From Allobosea thiooxidans (GTDB lineage Bacteria > Pseudomonadota > Alphaproteobacteria > Rhizobiales > Beijerinckiaceae), in contig NZ_FUYX01000001.1 in assembly GCF_900168195.1 (NCBI RefSeq), positions 310,001-374,000 on the forward strand: 64,000 nt of DNA, in the 5' to 3' direction. How positions within the stretch are numbered: position 1 is the stretch's first letter; every line of letters begins with the position of its first letter. The notes below the pieces were generated by a model that saw nothing but the letters and a program-made list of their open reading frames with translations, searched no databases and was not told the DNA's origin. Shown in pieces: positions 1 to 10,071 of this stretch. The position numbers and the translations under genes are program-made.

Positions 1-343
1 GGTCTCGTTCTTCGTCTGGGCGACGCCGGGCTGGTTCCGCATCGAGGCGGTGGCGCCGCTCTATGCCGCGGTCGCCGGCGGCGTCGCGATGGGGCTCGGC
101 CTGCTGGCGCTGGCGCGCCACCGCACCGCGATCGGCGGCGTCAACATCCTCGCGCTCTATTTGCAGGAGCGCCACGGGCTGCGCGCCGGCTGGGTCCAGC
201 TCGGCATCGACGCGGCGATCTTCGTCGCCGCCCTGTTCGTGCTGCCGCTGGACAAGGTCGCGCTGTCGCTGGTCGGCACGCTCGTCCTCAACGCCATCCT
301 GGGGATGAACCACAAGCCCGGCCGCTACATGGCGGTCTCCTGA
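1..343 (+). CDS. YitT-family membrane protein, C-terminal part (5' end outside window)
   Basis: The reading frame is open from base 2, so the gene starts before the window; about 113 C-terminal residues are visible. They hold hydrophobic segments and a glycine-rich stretch (AIGGVNILALYLQERHGL) resembling the repeat of YitT/DUF161 integral membrane proteins, where a GG-(V/T)-(N/D)-I-L-A-L motif lies between helices. A function as a small transporter or channel is only family-level inference. The tail NHKPGRYMAVS is polar and probably cytoplasmic. Confidence 0.6.
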   Translation, partial: VSFFVWATPGWFRIEAVAPLYAAVAGGVAMGLGLLALARHRTAIGGVNILALYLQERHGLRAGWVQLGIDAAIFVAALFVLPLDKVALSLVGTLVLNAILGMNHKPGRYMAVS

Positions 344-437
344 CGCAGGCCCATCCGCCGCTCAGGAGGTTGCGCCTCGCCCTTCGTCATGCGAGTCAGC
401 CGGGGTAAACGACGGGTAGCGAACGGCGAGACGAGAC

Positions 438-1607
438 ATGGCCCAGCCCCTGACCATCGAAGACCTGCGCCTGCTGGCCAAGCGCCGCGTGCCGCGCATG
501 TTCTACGACTATGCCGATTCCGGCGCCTGGACCGAGGGCACCTATCGCGCGAACGAGACCGACTTCGCCAAGATCAAGCTGCGCCAGCGCGTCGCCGTCG
601 ACATGACGAACCGCTCGCTGGCCACCGAGATGATCGGTCAGCCCGTCGCGATGCCCGTCGCGCTCGCGCCGACCGGCCTCACCGGCATGCAGCACGCCGA
701 TGGCGAGATCCTCGCGGCGCGGGCCGCCGCCAAGGCCGGCGTGCCCTTCACCCTCTCGACCATGAGCATCTGCTCGATCGAGGACGTGGCGAAGCACACC
801 AGCGCACCCTTCTGGTTCCAGCTCTATGTGATGAAGGATCGCGACTTCATCGCCCGCCTGATCCAGCGCGCCAAGGCGGCCGGCTGCTCGGCGCTGGTGC
901 TGACGCTCGACCTGCAGATCCTCGGCCAGCGCCACAAGGACATCCGCAACGGCCTCTCCGCCCCGCCGAAGCCGACCATCGCCAACCTGATCAACCTCGC
1001 CTTCAAGCCGCGCTGGTGCCTGAAGATGCTGGACACGCCGCGCCGGCAGTTCGGCAACATCGTCGGCCATGTCACCGGCGTCGCCGACATGTCCTCGCTC
1101 TCCAACTGGACGGCCAGCCAGTTCGATCCCCAGCTGAACTGGGACGACATCAAGTGGATCAAGGACCAGTGGGGCGGCAAGCTGATCCTCAAGGGCATCC
1201 TTGATCCCGAGGACGCCGAGATGGCGGCCAAGAGCGGCGCCGACGCGCTGATCGTCTCCAACCATGGCGGCCGCCAGCTCGACGGCGCGCTCTCCTCGAT
1301 CGAGGCCCTGCCCGGCATCGTCGAGCAGGTCGGCAACCGCATCGAGGTGCTGTTCGACGGCGGCATCCGCTCGGGCCAGGACGTGCTCAAGGCGGTCGCG
1401 CTCGGTGCCAAGGGCACCTTCATCGGCCGCGCCTTCCTCTACGGGCTCGGCGCGATGGGCGAGGAGGGCGTCACCGCCGCGCTCGACATCATCCGCAAGG
1501 AGATGGATGTCACCATGGCGCTCTGCGGCCTGCGCGACATCAAGCAGGTCGACGAGCGCGTCCTCGTCGGCGGGCGCGCCGGAGCGATCAAGCGGCTGGC
1601 CGGCTGA
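438..1607 (+). CDS. lldD: FMN-dependent alpha-hydroxy acid dehydrogenase (L-lactate dehydrogenase-like)
   Basis: 389 residues, the usual length of the LldD/glycolate oxidase family, which oxidises L-2-hydroxy acids to 2-oxo acids with FMN and passes electrons to the quinone pool or oxygen. The catalytic base His276 lies in SNHGGRQLDG, followed by the FMN-phosphate-binding stretch DGGIRSGQDVLKAVALGA. The N-terminus has the family FYDYADSGAWTE motif. L-lactate is the likeliest substrate, but mandelate or glycolate cannot be excluded. It is followed by a methyltransferase about 100 bases downstream and no lactate permease or regulator is adjacent, so regulation is not apparent. Confidence 0.85.
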   Translation: MAQPLTIEDLRLLAKRRVPRMFYDYADSGAWTEGTYRANETDFAKIKLRQRVAVDMTNRSLATEMIGQPVAMPVALAPTGLTGMQHADGEILAARAAAKAGVPFTLSTMSICSIEDVAKHTSAPFWFQLYVMKDRDFIARLIQRAKAAGCSALVLTLDLQILGQRHKDIRNGLSAPPKPTIANLINLAFKPRWCLKMLDTPRRQFGNIVGHVTGVADMSSLSNWTASQFDPQLNWDDIKWIKDQWGGKLILKGILDPEDAEMAAKSGADALIVSNHGGRQLDGALSSIEALPGIVEQVGNRIEVLFDGGIRSGQDVLKAVALGAKGTFIGRAFLYGLGAMGEEGVTAALDIIRKEMDVTMALCGLRDIKQVDERVLVGGRAGAIKRLAG

Positions 1608-1707
1608 CCACAGCCGCCGGCCGCCTTCGCTCGACCACGCCGCGATGCCGACCCCGGCATCGCGCGGAAGACGCCGCGCGGGCGGAAGACGCTGCACGGG
1701 AGGTCAC

Positions 1708-2346
1708 ATGGTCCGCGCCGTGAACGACGCACGCTTCTGGGACCGCGCCGCGCGCAAATACGCCGCCGGCCCCGTCGCCGACATGGCGGGCTATGAGCGC
1801 ACCCTCGAGCGGACCCGGGCCTATCTCGACGGCAGCGCGACGGCATTCGAATTCGGCTGCGGCACCGGGACGACGGCGCTCAGGCTCGCGCCCTTCGTCG
1901 CGCGCATCGTGGCGACCGACATATCCGGCAGCATGATCGCCATCGCGCGGGAAAGGGCCGCGGAGGGAAACCACGCCAACGCGGTCTTCGAGATCGGCAC
2001 TCCGGATGCGGCGCCCTGGCCGGACGAGAGCTTCGACGTCGCGCTCGGCTTCAACGTCCTGCATCTGGTGGCCGCCCGGGAAGCGGCGCTCGGCGGCGTT
2101 CACCGGCTGCTGAAGCCCGGCGGCCTGTTCATCTCCAAGACGCCTTGCCTCAAGGAGATGAATCTGGCGATGCGCCTCGCGGTGCCCGTCATGCAGTTCC
2201 TCGGCAAGGCGCCCCATGTGGCGTCCTTCTCCGCGGCGGAGCTGGAGCGCGCGATCGTCGCGGCGGGCTTCGAGATCGTCGAGCGCGGCCAGCACGCCTC
2301 CCGCGGCCGGGACGCACGGCCTTTCTTCGTCGCTCGCAGGCGCTGA
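1708..2346 (+). CDS. Class I SAM-dependent methyltransferase
   Basis: 212 residues. The start is set by GGGAGG six bases before ATG1708; the frame is open further upstream but without a ribosome site. Motif I, FEFGCGTGT (residues 47-55), binds the methionine part of SAM, and the acidic end of strand 2 is in ATDISGSMI. Motif IV (FDVALGFNVLHLV) and the post-motif LKPGGLFISKT complete a methyltransferase-11-type Rossmann fold. The substrate cannot be told from sequence; a small molecule or quinone-like acceptor is typical of this subfamily. Confidence 0.8.
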   Translation: MVRAVNDARFWDRAARKYAAGPVADMAGYERTLERTRAYLDGSATAFEFGCGTGTTALRLAPFVARIVATDISGSMIAIARERAAEGNHANAVFEIGTPDAAPWPDESFDVALGFNVLHLVAAREAALGGVHRLLKPGGLFISKTPCLKEMNLAMRLAVPVMQFLGKAPHVASFSAAELERAIVAAGFEIVERGQHASRGRDARPFFVARRR

Positions 2347-2502
2347 AGGCGTAGCCCCGCTCGCTGCGTCTCTTGCGAAAGCGCCCCCATTGTCGCAGCC
2401 GGGCAGGTCTTGATCGCGCTCGCGCCAAGGCCGCAGACCTCGCGGCGGCACGGAGCCGCAACGCTCAATCGTCAGGCCCCGTCAGAATCGGCGACGATCC
2501 AT

Positions 2503-2907
2503 TCAATAATATCGCGGATGTGCCCAGCGGGCCCCGTAGTAACGCGGGCCGTAGTATCCACGATACCATCCATAGCGCGGCGCAACGTAGACCGGCCGCG
2601 CATAATATACGCGGGGCCGATAATAATAAGCTGAGCGATAGACGGGATATCCGTATCCATAGCCGTAGGGATAAGCGTATCCGTACCCGTATCCGTAGGC
2701 AGGTGCCGTGGCTGCTGCGGTGAGCAGGCCGCCCAGGAGCGCACCACCGACGAGTCCAGCCGCTACGGCGCCGCCGCCACAACAGCCGTAGCGATAATAT
2801 CCGCCATGGTAGCCCCATCCGCCGCCGCGCCAATACTGCGCATTGGCCGCGCTGACACCGCCGGTCATGAGGAGAGCTACGGTGGCTACGGTCGCGAGTT
2901 TCCTCAT
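2503..2907 (-). CDS. Secreted Gly/Tyr-rich small protein
   Basis: 134 residues. The start at 2907 is chosen because GGTGGAGG precedes it and a clean signal peptide follows (MRKLATVATVALLMTGGVSA, cleavage near ANA-Q). After cleavage the protein is dominated by Gly, Tyr and Pro: a WRGGGWGYHGGYYRYG block, a hydrophobic glycine-alanine helix (about residues 48-70, possible membrane or glycine-zipper segment), then YGYGYGYAYPYGYG repeats and an RxYY-rich tail. Such proteins are common in Hyphomicrobiales and unassigned; an outer-membrane or surface role is inference. It is transcribed divergently from the nucleotidyltransferase gene. Confidence 0.7.
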   Translation of the reverse strand: MRKLATVATVALLMTGGVSAANAQYWRGGGWGYHGGYYRYGCCGGGAVAAGLVGGALLGGLLTAAATAPAYGYGYGYAYPYGYGYGYPVYRSAYYYRPRVYYARPVYVAPRYGWYRGYYGPRYYGARWAHPRYY

Positions 2908-3245
2908 CCGAACCTCCACCCAACGAGCGAGCGACGATCGGCAAGGCCTTTTTTTGGGCCTCAGCAACTCGCTGCGCCGGCCGCGTCCCTCACCAGCCAT
3001 TTTACTCCAAGCCGCAATTCTTCGCCATGACCGCCAAAGCGCGCGATCGCTCGGCACCGGCAGGCGGACGAGGGCTGGATGGAGCACTTCATCGGTCGAT
3101 AAGCGTGCGGCGGAGATCCGCTTCCGCCCCGAAGCCGATCCATGGAAACCGCATCGCCCATGCGCGAGAACGGAAAGCTCGCCGGAGGCCGATTGCGCCG
3201 GCACCTCCATCTGTTGCATTCTGGCGTGCTGGCCAGGAGAAACAG
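2908..3245. other. Intergenic region between divergent genes
   Basis: 338 bases between the Gly/Tyr-rich gene (minus) and the nucleotidyltransferase gene (plus). It must carry both promoters. Apart from a run of seven T residues flanked by GGCC near 2945-2960 I see no confident promoter, repeat or small gene; short open frames here have no ribosome-binding site. Confidence 0.4.
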
Positions 3246-4070
3246 ATGCCCAGCGCCCTTCCCCGAGTTCATGCGGAATTTCTGGAACGCGTGCGAAACG
3301 CGGTCGCGTCCGACGAGCGATTCAACGCCCTCCTGATCGGCGGGTCATATATCCACGGCGGCCTCGACCCGCATTCGGACCTCGACTTCGTCATCATCGT
3401 CGAGGACGACAGCTATGCGGAGGTGATGGCGTCCCGCATGGATTTCGCCGGTGCGCTGGCTGATCTGGTCAGCGCCTTCACCGGCGAGCATGTCGGCGAG
3501 CCGCGCCTGCTGATCTGCCTCTATGGCCCGCCTCTTCTGCACGTCGACCTGAAATTCGTGCTCGCATCCGATCTCGACCACCAGATCGAGCAGCGCGCCG
3601 TTCTGTTCGCCCGGGATCCGGCGGCGATCGAAAGGCGGGTCCAGGCCGGCCGTGTCGAATGGCCGAACCTGCCCTCCGAATGGTTCGAGGCCCGCGCCTG
3701 GATCTGGCTGCATTACGCGGCCACCAAGCTTGCCCGCGGCGAACTCTACGAAGCCATCGGCATGCTCGGCTTCTTCCGCGAGCAGGTGCTCGGCCCGCTG
3801 CTCTGCCGCCGCGCCGGCAGGAACCAGCGCGGCGTCAGGCGCGTGGAAGCGCTCGGCCTGGACGAGGAGGGCAAGATGGCGGCCACGGTCGCCCGCCACG
3901 ATCCCGGCTCGGTCAGGGACGCCATCGCGGCAGCGATCGATTCCTATCTCGACCTGCGGGCCGACGATCCGGGGGTGAAGCCGACGCGAGGCATGCCCGG
4001 GCTCCTGCACGCATTCATCGACGATGCGGGGCCGTCCAGGCGCGGCGCCGCTGCCGCCCGCTTGACGTGA
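3246..4070 (+). CDS. Nucleotidyltransferase-domain protein
   Basis: 274 residues; ATG3246 follows AGGAGAAAC. The N-terminal third carries the minimal nucleotidyltransferase signature GGSYIHGGLDPHSDLDFVII (about residues 34-53), with GS and the two metal-binding aspartates of the D-x-D motif, and a third acidic residue in LLHVDLKFVL. The C-terminal half is helical (WIWLHYAATKLARGELYEAIG), like the helical domain of aminoglycoside and lincosamide nucleotidyltransferases. The substrate is unknown and resistance activity is not implied. The next gene starts 12 bases downstream, so the two probably share a transcript. Confidence 0.7.
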   Translation: MPSALPRVHAEFLERVRNAVASDERFNALLIGGSYIHGGLDPHSDLDFVIIVEDDSYAEVMASRMDFAGALADLVSAFTGEHVGEPRLLICLYGPPLLHVDLKFVLASDLDHQIEQRAVLFARDPAAIERRVQAGRVEWPNLPSEWFEARAWIWLHYAATKLARGELYEAIGMLGFFREQVLGPLLCRRAGRNQRGVRRVEALGLDEEGKMAATVARHDPGSVRDAIAAAIDSYLDLRADDPGVKPTRGMPGLLHAFIDDAGPSRRGAAAARLT

Positions 4071-4081
4071 AGGAGAGCAGC

Positions 4082-4474
4082 ATGGAGCGGTTCACCGGCG
4101 GCTGCCTGTGCGGAAGCGTCCGCTTCGTGGCGTCGGGGCGCCCCTATCGGGTCGGCCTCTGCCACTGCCTCGACTGCCGCAAGCATCACGGCGCCCTGTT
4201 CCATGCCTCCGCGATCTTCCCCGAGGAGGCGGTGACGATCGAAGGCGAAACGCGCGACTATGCCGGGCGGCATTTCTGCCCGCGCTGCGGCTCGACCATC
4301 TTCGGGCGAAGCGGGGACGAAACCGAAATCAATCTCGGCTCGCTCGACGCCCCCGACCAGTTCGTGCCGACCTACGAGCTCTGGACCGTCCGTCGCGAAT
4401 CCTGGCTGCCGCCGTTTCCGGTCAGGAAGCGCTACGAACACGACCGGGAGACCACGGGCCGTTCCGAGGAATAG
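4082..4474 (+). CDS. GFA-family (glutathione-dependent formaldehyde-activating-like) zinc protein
   Basis: 130 residues, preceded by AAGGAGAG. The Cys pattern is that of the GFA/CENP-V fold: C8 and C10 (GGCLCGSVRF), C27, C29 and C32 (CHCLDCRKHHG) and C66, C69 (FCPRCGSTIF), which bind structural and exchangeable zinc. Name-giving members were proposed to condense formaldehyde with glutathione, but most family members have unknown substrates. It follows the nucleotidyltransferase gene closely. Confidence 0.8.
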   Translation: MERFTGGCLCGSVRFVASGRPYRVGLCHCLDCRKHHGALFHASAIFPEEAVTIEGETRDYAGRHFCPRCGSTIFGRSGDETEINLGSLDAPDQFVPTYELWTVRRESWLPPFPVRKRYEHDRETTGRSEE

Positions 4475-4550
4475 CCGGATCGTCTCGAAATCTCAGTTTG
4501 CCTCCGGACAAGCTCGGGTAAGCTCGCTTCGCGAGAGACCGGGAGCGGCG

Positions 4551-5144
4551 ATGCCATACCTCTACATCGTGACCGACTGCGAGTTTGACGGGCCGACGCC
4601 GGGAGTAAACTCGATGCTGTCGTTCGGCTCCGTGGCGGTATCGGCCGCCGGCCGGATCCTCGGCGCGTTCGAGGCGGTTCTGGAACCGCTCGAGGGCGCC
4701 GAACGCGACCCGGATACGATGGCGTTCTGGCGAGCGCACCCGGAAGCCTGGGCGGCAGCGACCGCAGATCCGCAGCCCGCCGCCATGGTGGTCGAGCGGT
4801 TTTCCGGCTGGATCAGGTCGCTGGGCGGCAAGCCGATTTTCGCGGCACACCCCGTCGCGCTGGACGGCCCATGGATCGATTTCTACCTGAGGAGGTTCAC
4901 CGGCCGGCCGCTGCTGGAAGGGCCGTGGATCTCCGACCGGCTCTTCCGGCACGCCCCGCTCTGCCTCATGTCGATGGTCGCCGGGCGCTCCGGGCGGGGA
5001 CAGTGGGAATGCGATGTCGATCGCTATCCGAGCGAATGGCTCGGTGCGGTCGAGCATACGCATCGGGCGATAGACGACGCCCGAGGCTATGCGAACCTGC
5101 TGAGCTTTCTCATTCGCGACGAGGACGCGCGGCACGGAGCCTGA
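4551..5144 (+). CDS. DEDD-family 3'-5' exonuclease-like protein
   Basis: 197 residues. Exo I is seen as D9 and E11 in VTDCEFDGP, Exo II as an aspartate in AAHPVALDGPWIDFYL (D105 or D110), and Exo III as H171-RAID-D176 in HTHRAIDDARGYANLL, the DEDDh arrangement. The protein is the length of an RNase T or DnaQ-like single domain and has no extra domains. DNA or RNA as substrate is undetermined. The start follows GGGAGCGGCG. Confidence 0.7.
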   Translation: MPYLYIVTDCEFDGPTPGVNSMLSFGSVAVSAAGRILGAFEAVLEPLEGAERDPDTMAFWRAHPEAWAAATADPQPAAMVVERFSGWIRSLGGKPIFAAHPVALDGPWIDFYLRRFTGRPLLEGPWISDRLFRHAPLCLMSMVAGRSGRGQWECDVDRYPSEWLGAVEHTHRAIDDARGYANLLSFLIRDEDARHGA

Positions 5145-5361
5145 CCGGGCAGCCTGTCGGGCATCGCATTGAGGGCGAGGCACTGCAGCGCCGAATGCTG
5201 GCCCGGCAAGGCAATCGCTTCCACGGCTTAGGTCGATGAGAAAGGTCCGGGAGAGCCACCGCTCCATCCCATAAGAAGCCTGTACCATCCAGGGGGGCTT
5301 GCGGCAAGCCGCCGGCCCCGATGTATGAGCCCTGCCCTTCGACACAGGAAGGAGCAGGGAA

Positions 5362-6573
5362 ATGCGCGTTTTGCTTTCGACTTATGGTTCGCGTGGCGAT
5401 GTCCAGCCCATGGTGGGTCTGGCGCTCCAGCTTCGGGCGCTCGGCATCGGGGTCACGCTCAGCGCTCCGCCCGACCGGGAATTCAGCGACCTGGCAGCCG
5501 CCTTCGGCATCCCCTTCGCCCCGGCCTTCATGCCGGTGCGCGAATGGGTCGCGAATGCGCGGCAGGCGGGCTCGAAACTGCCGCTGCTCGCCGGCGAGAT
5601 GGTCGGCGCGCAATACGATGCCTTGTCGGCTGCGGCACAGGATTGCGACATCATCGCCGCGACCGGCCTGTTTCCCTCGACCGCAGCTGCACGCGCCGTC
5701 GGCGAGAGCCTCGGCCTGCCCTACCGGCATGTAAGCTTCTGCCCGCTGCTGCTTCCCTCAGATGCCCACCGCCCCTTCGAATATCCGGGCTGGCCGCACC
5801 CGCCGGAAATGACCGACATCGGCGCGCTCTGGAGGCGCAACATCGAGGTGATGAACGCGCTGTTCGGCGAGGCCGTCAATCGACATCGCCGGAAGCTCGG
5901 ACTGCCCGGCCTCGATAATGTGCGCGACCACATCTTCACCGACCGGCCCTGGCTGGCCTCCGACCCCGTGCTCGGCCCTTGGAGCTCGGACCAGTGCGAC
6001 GCCGTCCAGACCGGCGCCTGGTTCTTGCCGGATGACCGGCCGCTGCCGGACAGCCTCGTCGCCTTTCTGGAAGCCGGCACGCCGCCCGTCTATGTCGGCT
6101 TCGGCAGCATGGCGATGGAGGCCAGCCGCGATGCGGCACAGGTTGCCATCGAGGCGATCAGGACGAGAGGCCACCGGACCATCCTGTTCGGCGGCTGGGC
6201 CGGGCTCGGGCTGATCGACGGGCGGGAGGACTGCTTCGCCGTCGGCGAGGTCAACCAGCTGGCCCTGTTTCGCCGCGTCGCGGCCGTGGTCCATCATGGC
6301 GGCGCCGGCACCACCGCGACGGCAGCCCTGGCCGGTGCTCCACAATTGATCGTCCCGCAGGTCGTGGACCAGCCCTATTGGGCCGCGCGCGTCGCCGCGC
6401 TCGGCATCGGCGCCGCCCATGACGGGCCGACGCCGACCTCCGCATCCTTCCCCTCTGCGCTCGAAATCGCCCTGTCGACGCGAACCGGGCGCCGCGCTGC
6501 GGAAATGGCCGGGTCTATCCGCACCGACGGCGCCGAGAGGGCGGCGCAGCTTCTGGCCGAAGCCGCACGGTAG
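5362..6573 (+). CDS. GT1-family glycosyltransferase (UDP-glucuronosyl/sterol glucosyltransferase-like)
   Basis: 403 residues, a typical GT-B length. The N-terminal Rossmann domain opens with STYGSRGDVQPMVGLALQL, the Glyco_transf_28 signature, and the C-terminal donor domain holds the HHGGAGTT motif (residues 311-318) with PQLIVPQVVDQPYWAARV. Relatives transfer a hexose from a nucleotide sugar to a lipid, sterol or macrolide. AAGGAGCAGGGAA precedes the start. It stands alone and ends at a strong terminator, so the acceptor cannot be inferred from context. Confidence 0.8.
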   Translation: MRVLLSTYGSRGDVQPMVGLALQLRALGIGVTLSAPPDREFSDLAAAFGIPFAPAFMPVREWVANARQAGSKLPLLAGEMVGAQYDALSAAAQDCDIIAATGLFPSTAAARAVGESLGLPYRHVSFCPLLLPSDAHRPFEYPGWPHPPEMTDIGALWRRNIEVMNALFGEAVNRHRRKLGLPGLDNVRDHIFTDRPWLASDPVLGPWSSDQCDAVQTGAWFLPDDRPLPDSLVAFLEAGTPPVYVGFGSMAMEASRDAAQVAIEAIRTRGHRTILFGGWAGLGLIDGREDCFAVGEVNQLALFRRVAAVVHHGGAGTTATAALAGAPQLIVPQVVDQPYWAARVAALGIGAAHDGPTPTSASFPSALEIALSTRTGRRAAEMAGSIRTDGAERAAQLLAEAAR

Positions 6574-6582
6574 CAGCCAACG

Positions 6583-6621
6583 AAAAAGCCCCGCGGCGCG
6601 CTTTGCGCCGCGGGGCTTTTT
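6583..6621. terminator. Bidirectional intrinsic terminator
   Basis: A perfect 17-bp stem (6583-6599 with 6605-6621) around a 5-base loop. The A-run on the left and T-run on the right let it work in both directions, ending the glycosyltransferase gene on plus and ettA on minus. Confidence 0.9.
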
Positions 6622-6639
6622 GAGCCGGAGTCCAGCGCC

Positions 6640-8292
<1,653 letters not shown>

Positions 8293-8452
8293 GAGGCGAG
8301 CGGCTCCGCGTTCGGGGCTTGGCGACAAGGATGTCGGGAAATCTGGCCGCTATGTAGCGAGCGGCAGCGCCTGCCGCAACCGCTCGGGGCGGATTGCCGG
8401 CGGCCAGTCCGTCCCGGACAATACGGGGTTTCCCCGGCCGAGGCCACCCGAG

Positions 8453-8998
8453 ATGCCCGAGCAGAACGGCAAGACGACGATCGAGCTGAGGCTGCGCGAC
8501 GCCGCACAGCTCTTCAACAGCCTCGACCCCTTCCCCTTTCGCGAGGGCGACCTCGCCGCGGAGGCCGAGGAATACATCCTCGACTGGGCGCGCGACCTGC
8601 CCAAGGACAAGCCGATCGCGATCGTGATCCATCTCGAAAGGCCCGATGCGCCCCACAAGCCTCTGCCGGATCTCGCCACCGCGATCACGCGCTGGTTCGC
8701 CGGCCGAGCGAGCGCCGAGACGCGGGCGCTGCACGAGCTCTTCCATGACGGCCGCCTGGCCTTCATGATCGGCTTCGTCGGGCTCGCCGGCTGCCTGTTT
8801 CTCAGCTGGCTGCTGACCCGGGGCCAGGACGGGCCGTTCGCGCGCGTCTTCCAGGAGAGCCTGATCATCATCGGCTGGGTCGTGATCTGGCGCCCGGCCG
8901 AGATGTTCCTTTACGACTGGGTGCCGATCCTGCGCCGCCGGAAGCTCTATCGCCGCCTCGCCGCGGCGAATGTCGAGGTCAGGCCGCCCCAGGCGTGA
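8453..8998 (+). CDS. Conserved hypothetical protein with two membrane segments
   Basis: 181 residues. The first 95 residues look soluble (LFNSLDPFPFREGDLAAEAE, then PIAIVIHLERP), followed by two hydrophobic helices (LAFMIGFVGLAGCLFLSWLL and SLIIIGWVVIWRPAEMFL) and a basic tail YDWVPILRRRKLYRRL. The layout suggests an inner-membrane protein with both ends in the cytoplasm. It is transcribed divergently from ettA. I recognise it only as a conserved unknown and assign no function. Confidence 0.65.
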   Translation: MPEQNGKTTIELRLRDAAQLFNSLDPFPFREGDLAAEAEEYILDWARDLPKDKPIAIVIHLERPDAPHKPLPDLATAITRWFAGRASAETRALHELFHDGRLAFMIGFVGLAGCLFLSWLLTRGQDGPFARVFQESLIIIGWVVIWRPAEMFLYDWVPILRRRKLYRRLAAANVEVRPPQA

Positions 8999-9113
8999 CG
9001 CTGCCCGTCCGGGACCGCCTCCCGGCAGCTCGGTTCACAAATCCGCCAGAACGCTTCCAACGGCCCGCCATTTGCCTGATCGTCGGAGGCCACGGGAAAG
9101 CAGGAGCCGGTCG

Positions 9114-9920
9114 ATGAATCTGTCGCGCCCCTTCGCAGTACTGGCTTTCATTGCCGCCATCGCCGGTTTCGTCCCCGCGCCCGCCCGCGCCGAGTCAGGA
9201 GAGCCCGGGTGCCGCCCGGAAATGGCGAGCTATCGCCTGCCGATCCAGCGCGTGCAGCTCGCCAAGGACGAGGTCCGGCTCACCTTCGTCGGCCATGCCA
9301 CCTTCCTGATCGAGACGCCGGGCGGGGTGAAGGCCGCGACCGATTACAACGACTATGTCCGCCCGCCGGTGACGCCCGACATCGCCACGATGAACAAGGC
9401 GCACTCGACCCACAATTCCCGCAGCCCCGACCCCGCCATCAAGCAGGTCCTGCCGGGCTGGAGCACGAGCGGACAGGGCGCGGCGAAGCACGACGTCACG
9501 CTCGGCGACGTCCGCGTCCGCAACGTGCCGACCAATATCCGCACCTATGATGGCGGTACCGACTACGACGGCAACTCGATCTTCGTCTTCGAGATCGGCG
9601 ATCTCTGCATCGCCCATCTCGGCCATCTGCATCATCCGCTCGAGCCCGGCCATCTGCGCGCGCTCGGCCGGGTCGACATCCTGCTCTTCCCGGTCGACGG
9701 CAGCTACACGCTCGACCAGGAAGGCATGCTCGAAGTGCTGAAGGCGGTCCAGGCACGGGTGATGATCCCGATGCACTTCTTCGGCGGCGGGACGCTGAAC
9801 CGCTTCCTCGCCCGGACGCAGGAGCTCTGGCCGGTCGAGCTCCGCGAGCAGCCGGTGATCACGCTGAGCAAGGCCACATTGCCGGCCAAGCCCACCATGA
9901 TCGTCCTGCCCGGGCATTAG
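9114..9920 (+). CDS. Exported metallo-beta-lactamase-fold protein with altered metal motif
   Basis: 268 residues. A signal peptide is evident (PFAVLAFIAAIAGFVPAPARA, cleavage near residue 26). The mature part starts like UlaG-type beta-lactamase-fold hydrolases (LTFVGHATFLIETPGGVK), but where HxHxDH should be the sequence reads NKAHSTHNSR, so the zinc cluster is not canonical. A later histidine-rich stretch, AHLGHLHHPLEPGHL, and MIPMHFFGGG are present. A periplasmic hydrolase is the best family-level call; a non-catalytic or differently metallated member is possible. Confidence 0.65.
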   Translation: MNLSRPFAVLAFIAAIAGFVPAPARAESGEPGCRPEMASYRLPIQRVQLAKDEVRLTFVGHATFLIETPGGVKAATDYNDYVRPPVTPDIATMNKAHSTHNSRSPDPAIKQVLPGWSTSGQGAAKHDVTLGDVRVRNVPTNIRTYDGGTDYDGNSIFVFEIGDLCIAHLGHLHHPLEPGHLRALGRVDILLFPVDGSYTLDQEGMLEVLKAVQARVMIPMHFFGGGTLNRFLARTQELWPVELREQPVITLSKATLPAKPTMIVLPGH

Positions 9921-9953
9921 CGTCACGCAGCACAAAGCACCAGGCTTCCACCC

Positions 9954-10047
9954 CGTCATGCTCGCCCTTGTGGCGAGCATCCACGTCTTGAACCTGATCC
10001 TCGACCGGCAAAGACAGGGACGGTCGGGACGAGCCCGACCATGACGG
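9954..10047. repeat. Bipartite palindromic intergenic element
   Basis: Two hairpins about 40 bases apart: ATGCTCGCC with GGCGAGCAT (9958-9966 and 9972-9980) and GGTCGGG with CCCGACC (10022-10028 and 10034-10040), bounded by CGTCATG and CATGACGG. The layout matches the elements at 17750 and 62843, though the second stem differs. It lies between convergent genes. Confidence 0.65.
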
Positions 10048-10071
10048 TGCGTAGGCTCGAACGGCGCCCCC

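Noticed and set aside
3142-3336. Small frame METASPMRENGKLAGG before the nucleotidyltransferase
   Set aside because: It overlaps the real gene in another frame, has no ribosome-binding site and no protein-like composition.
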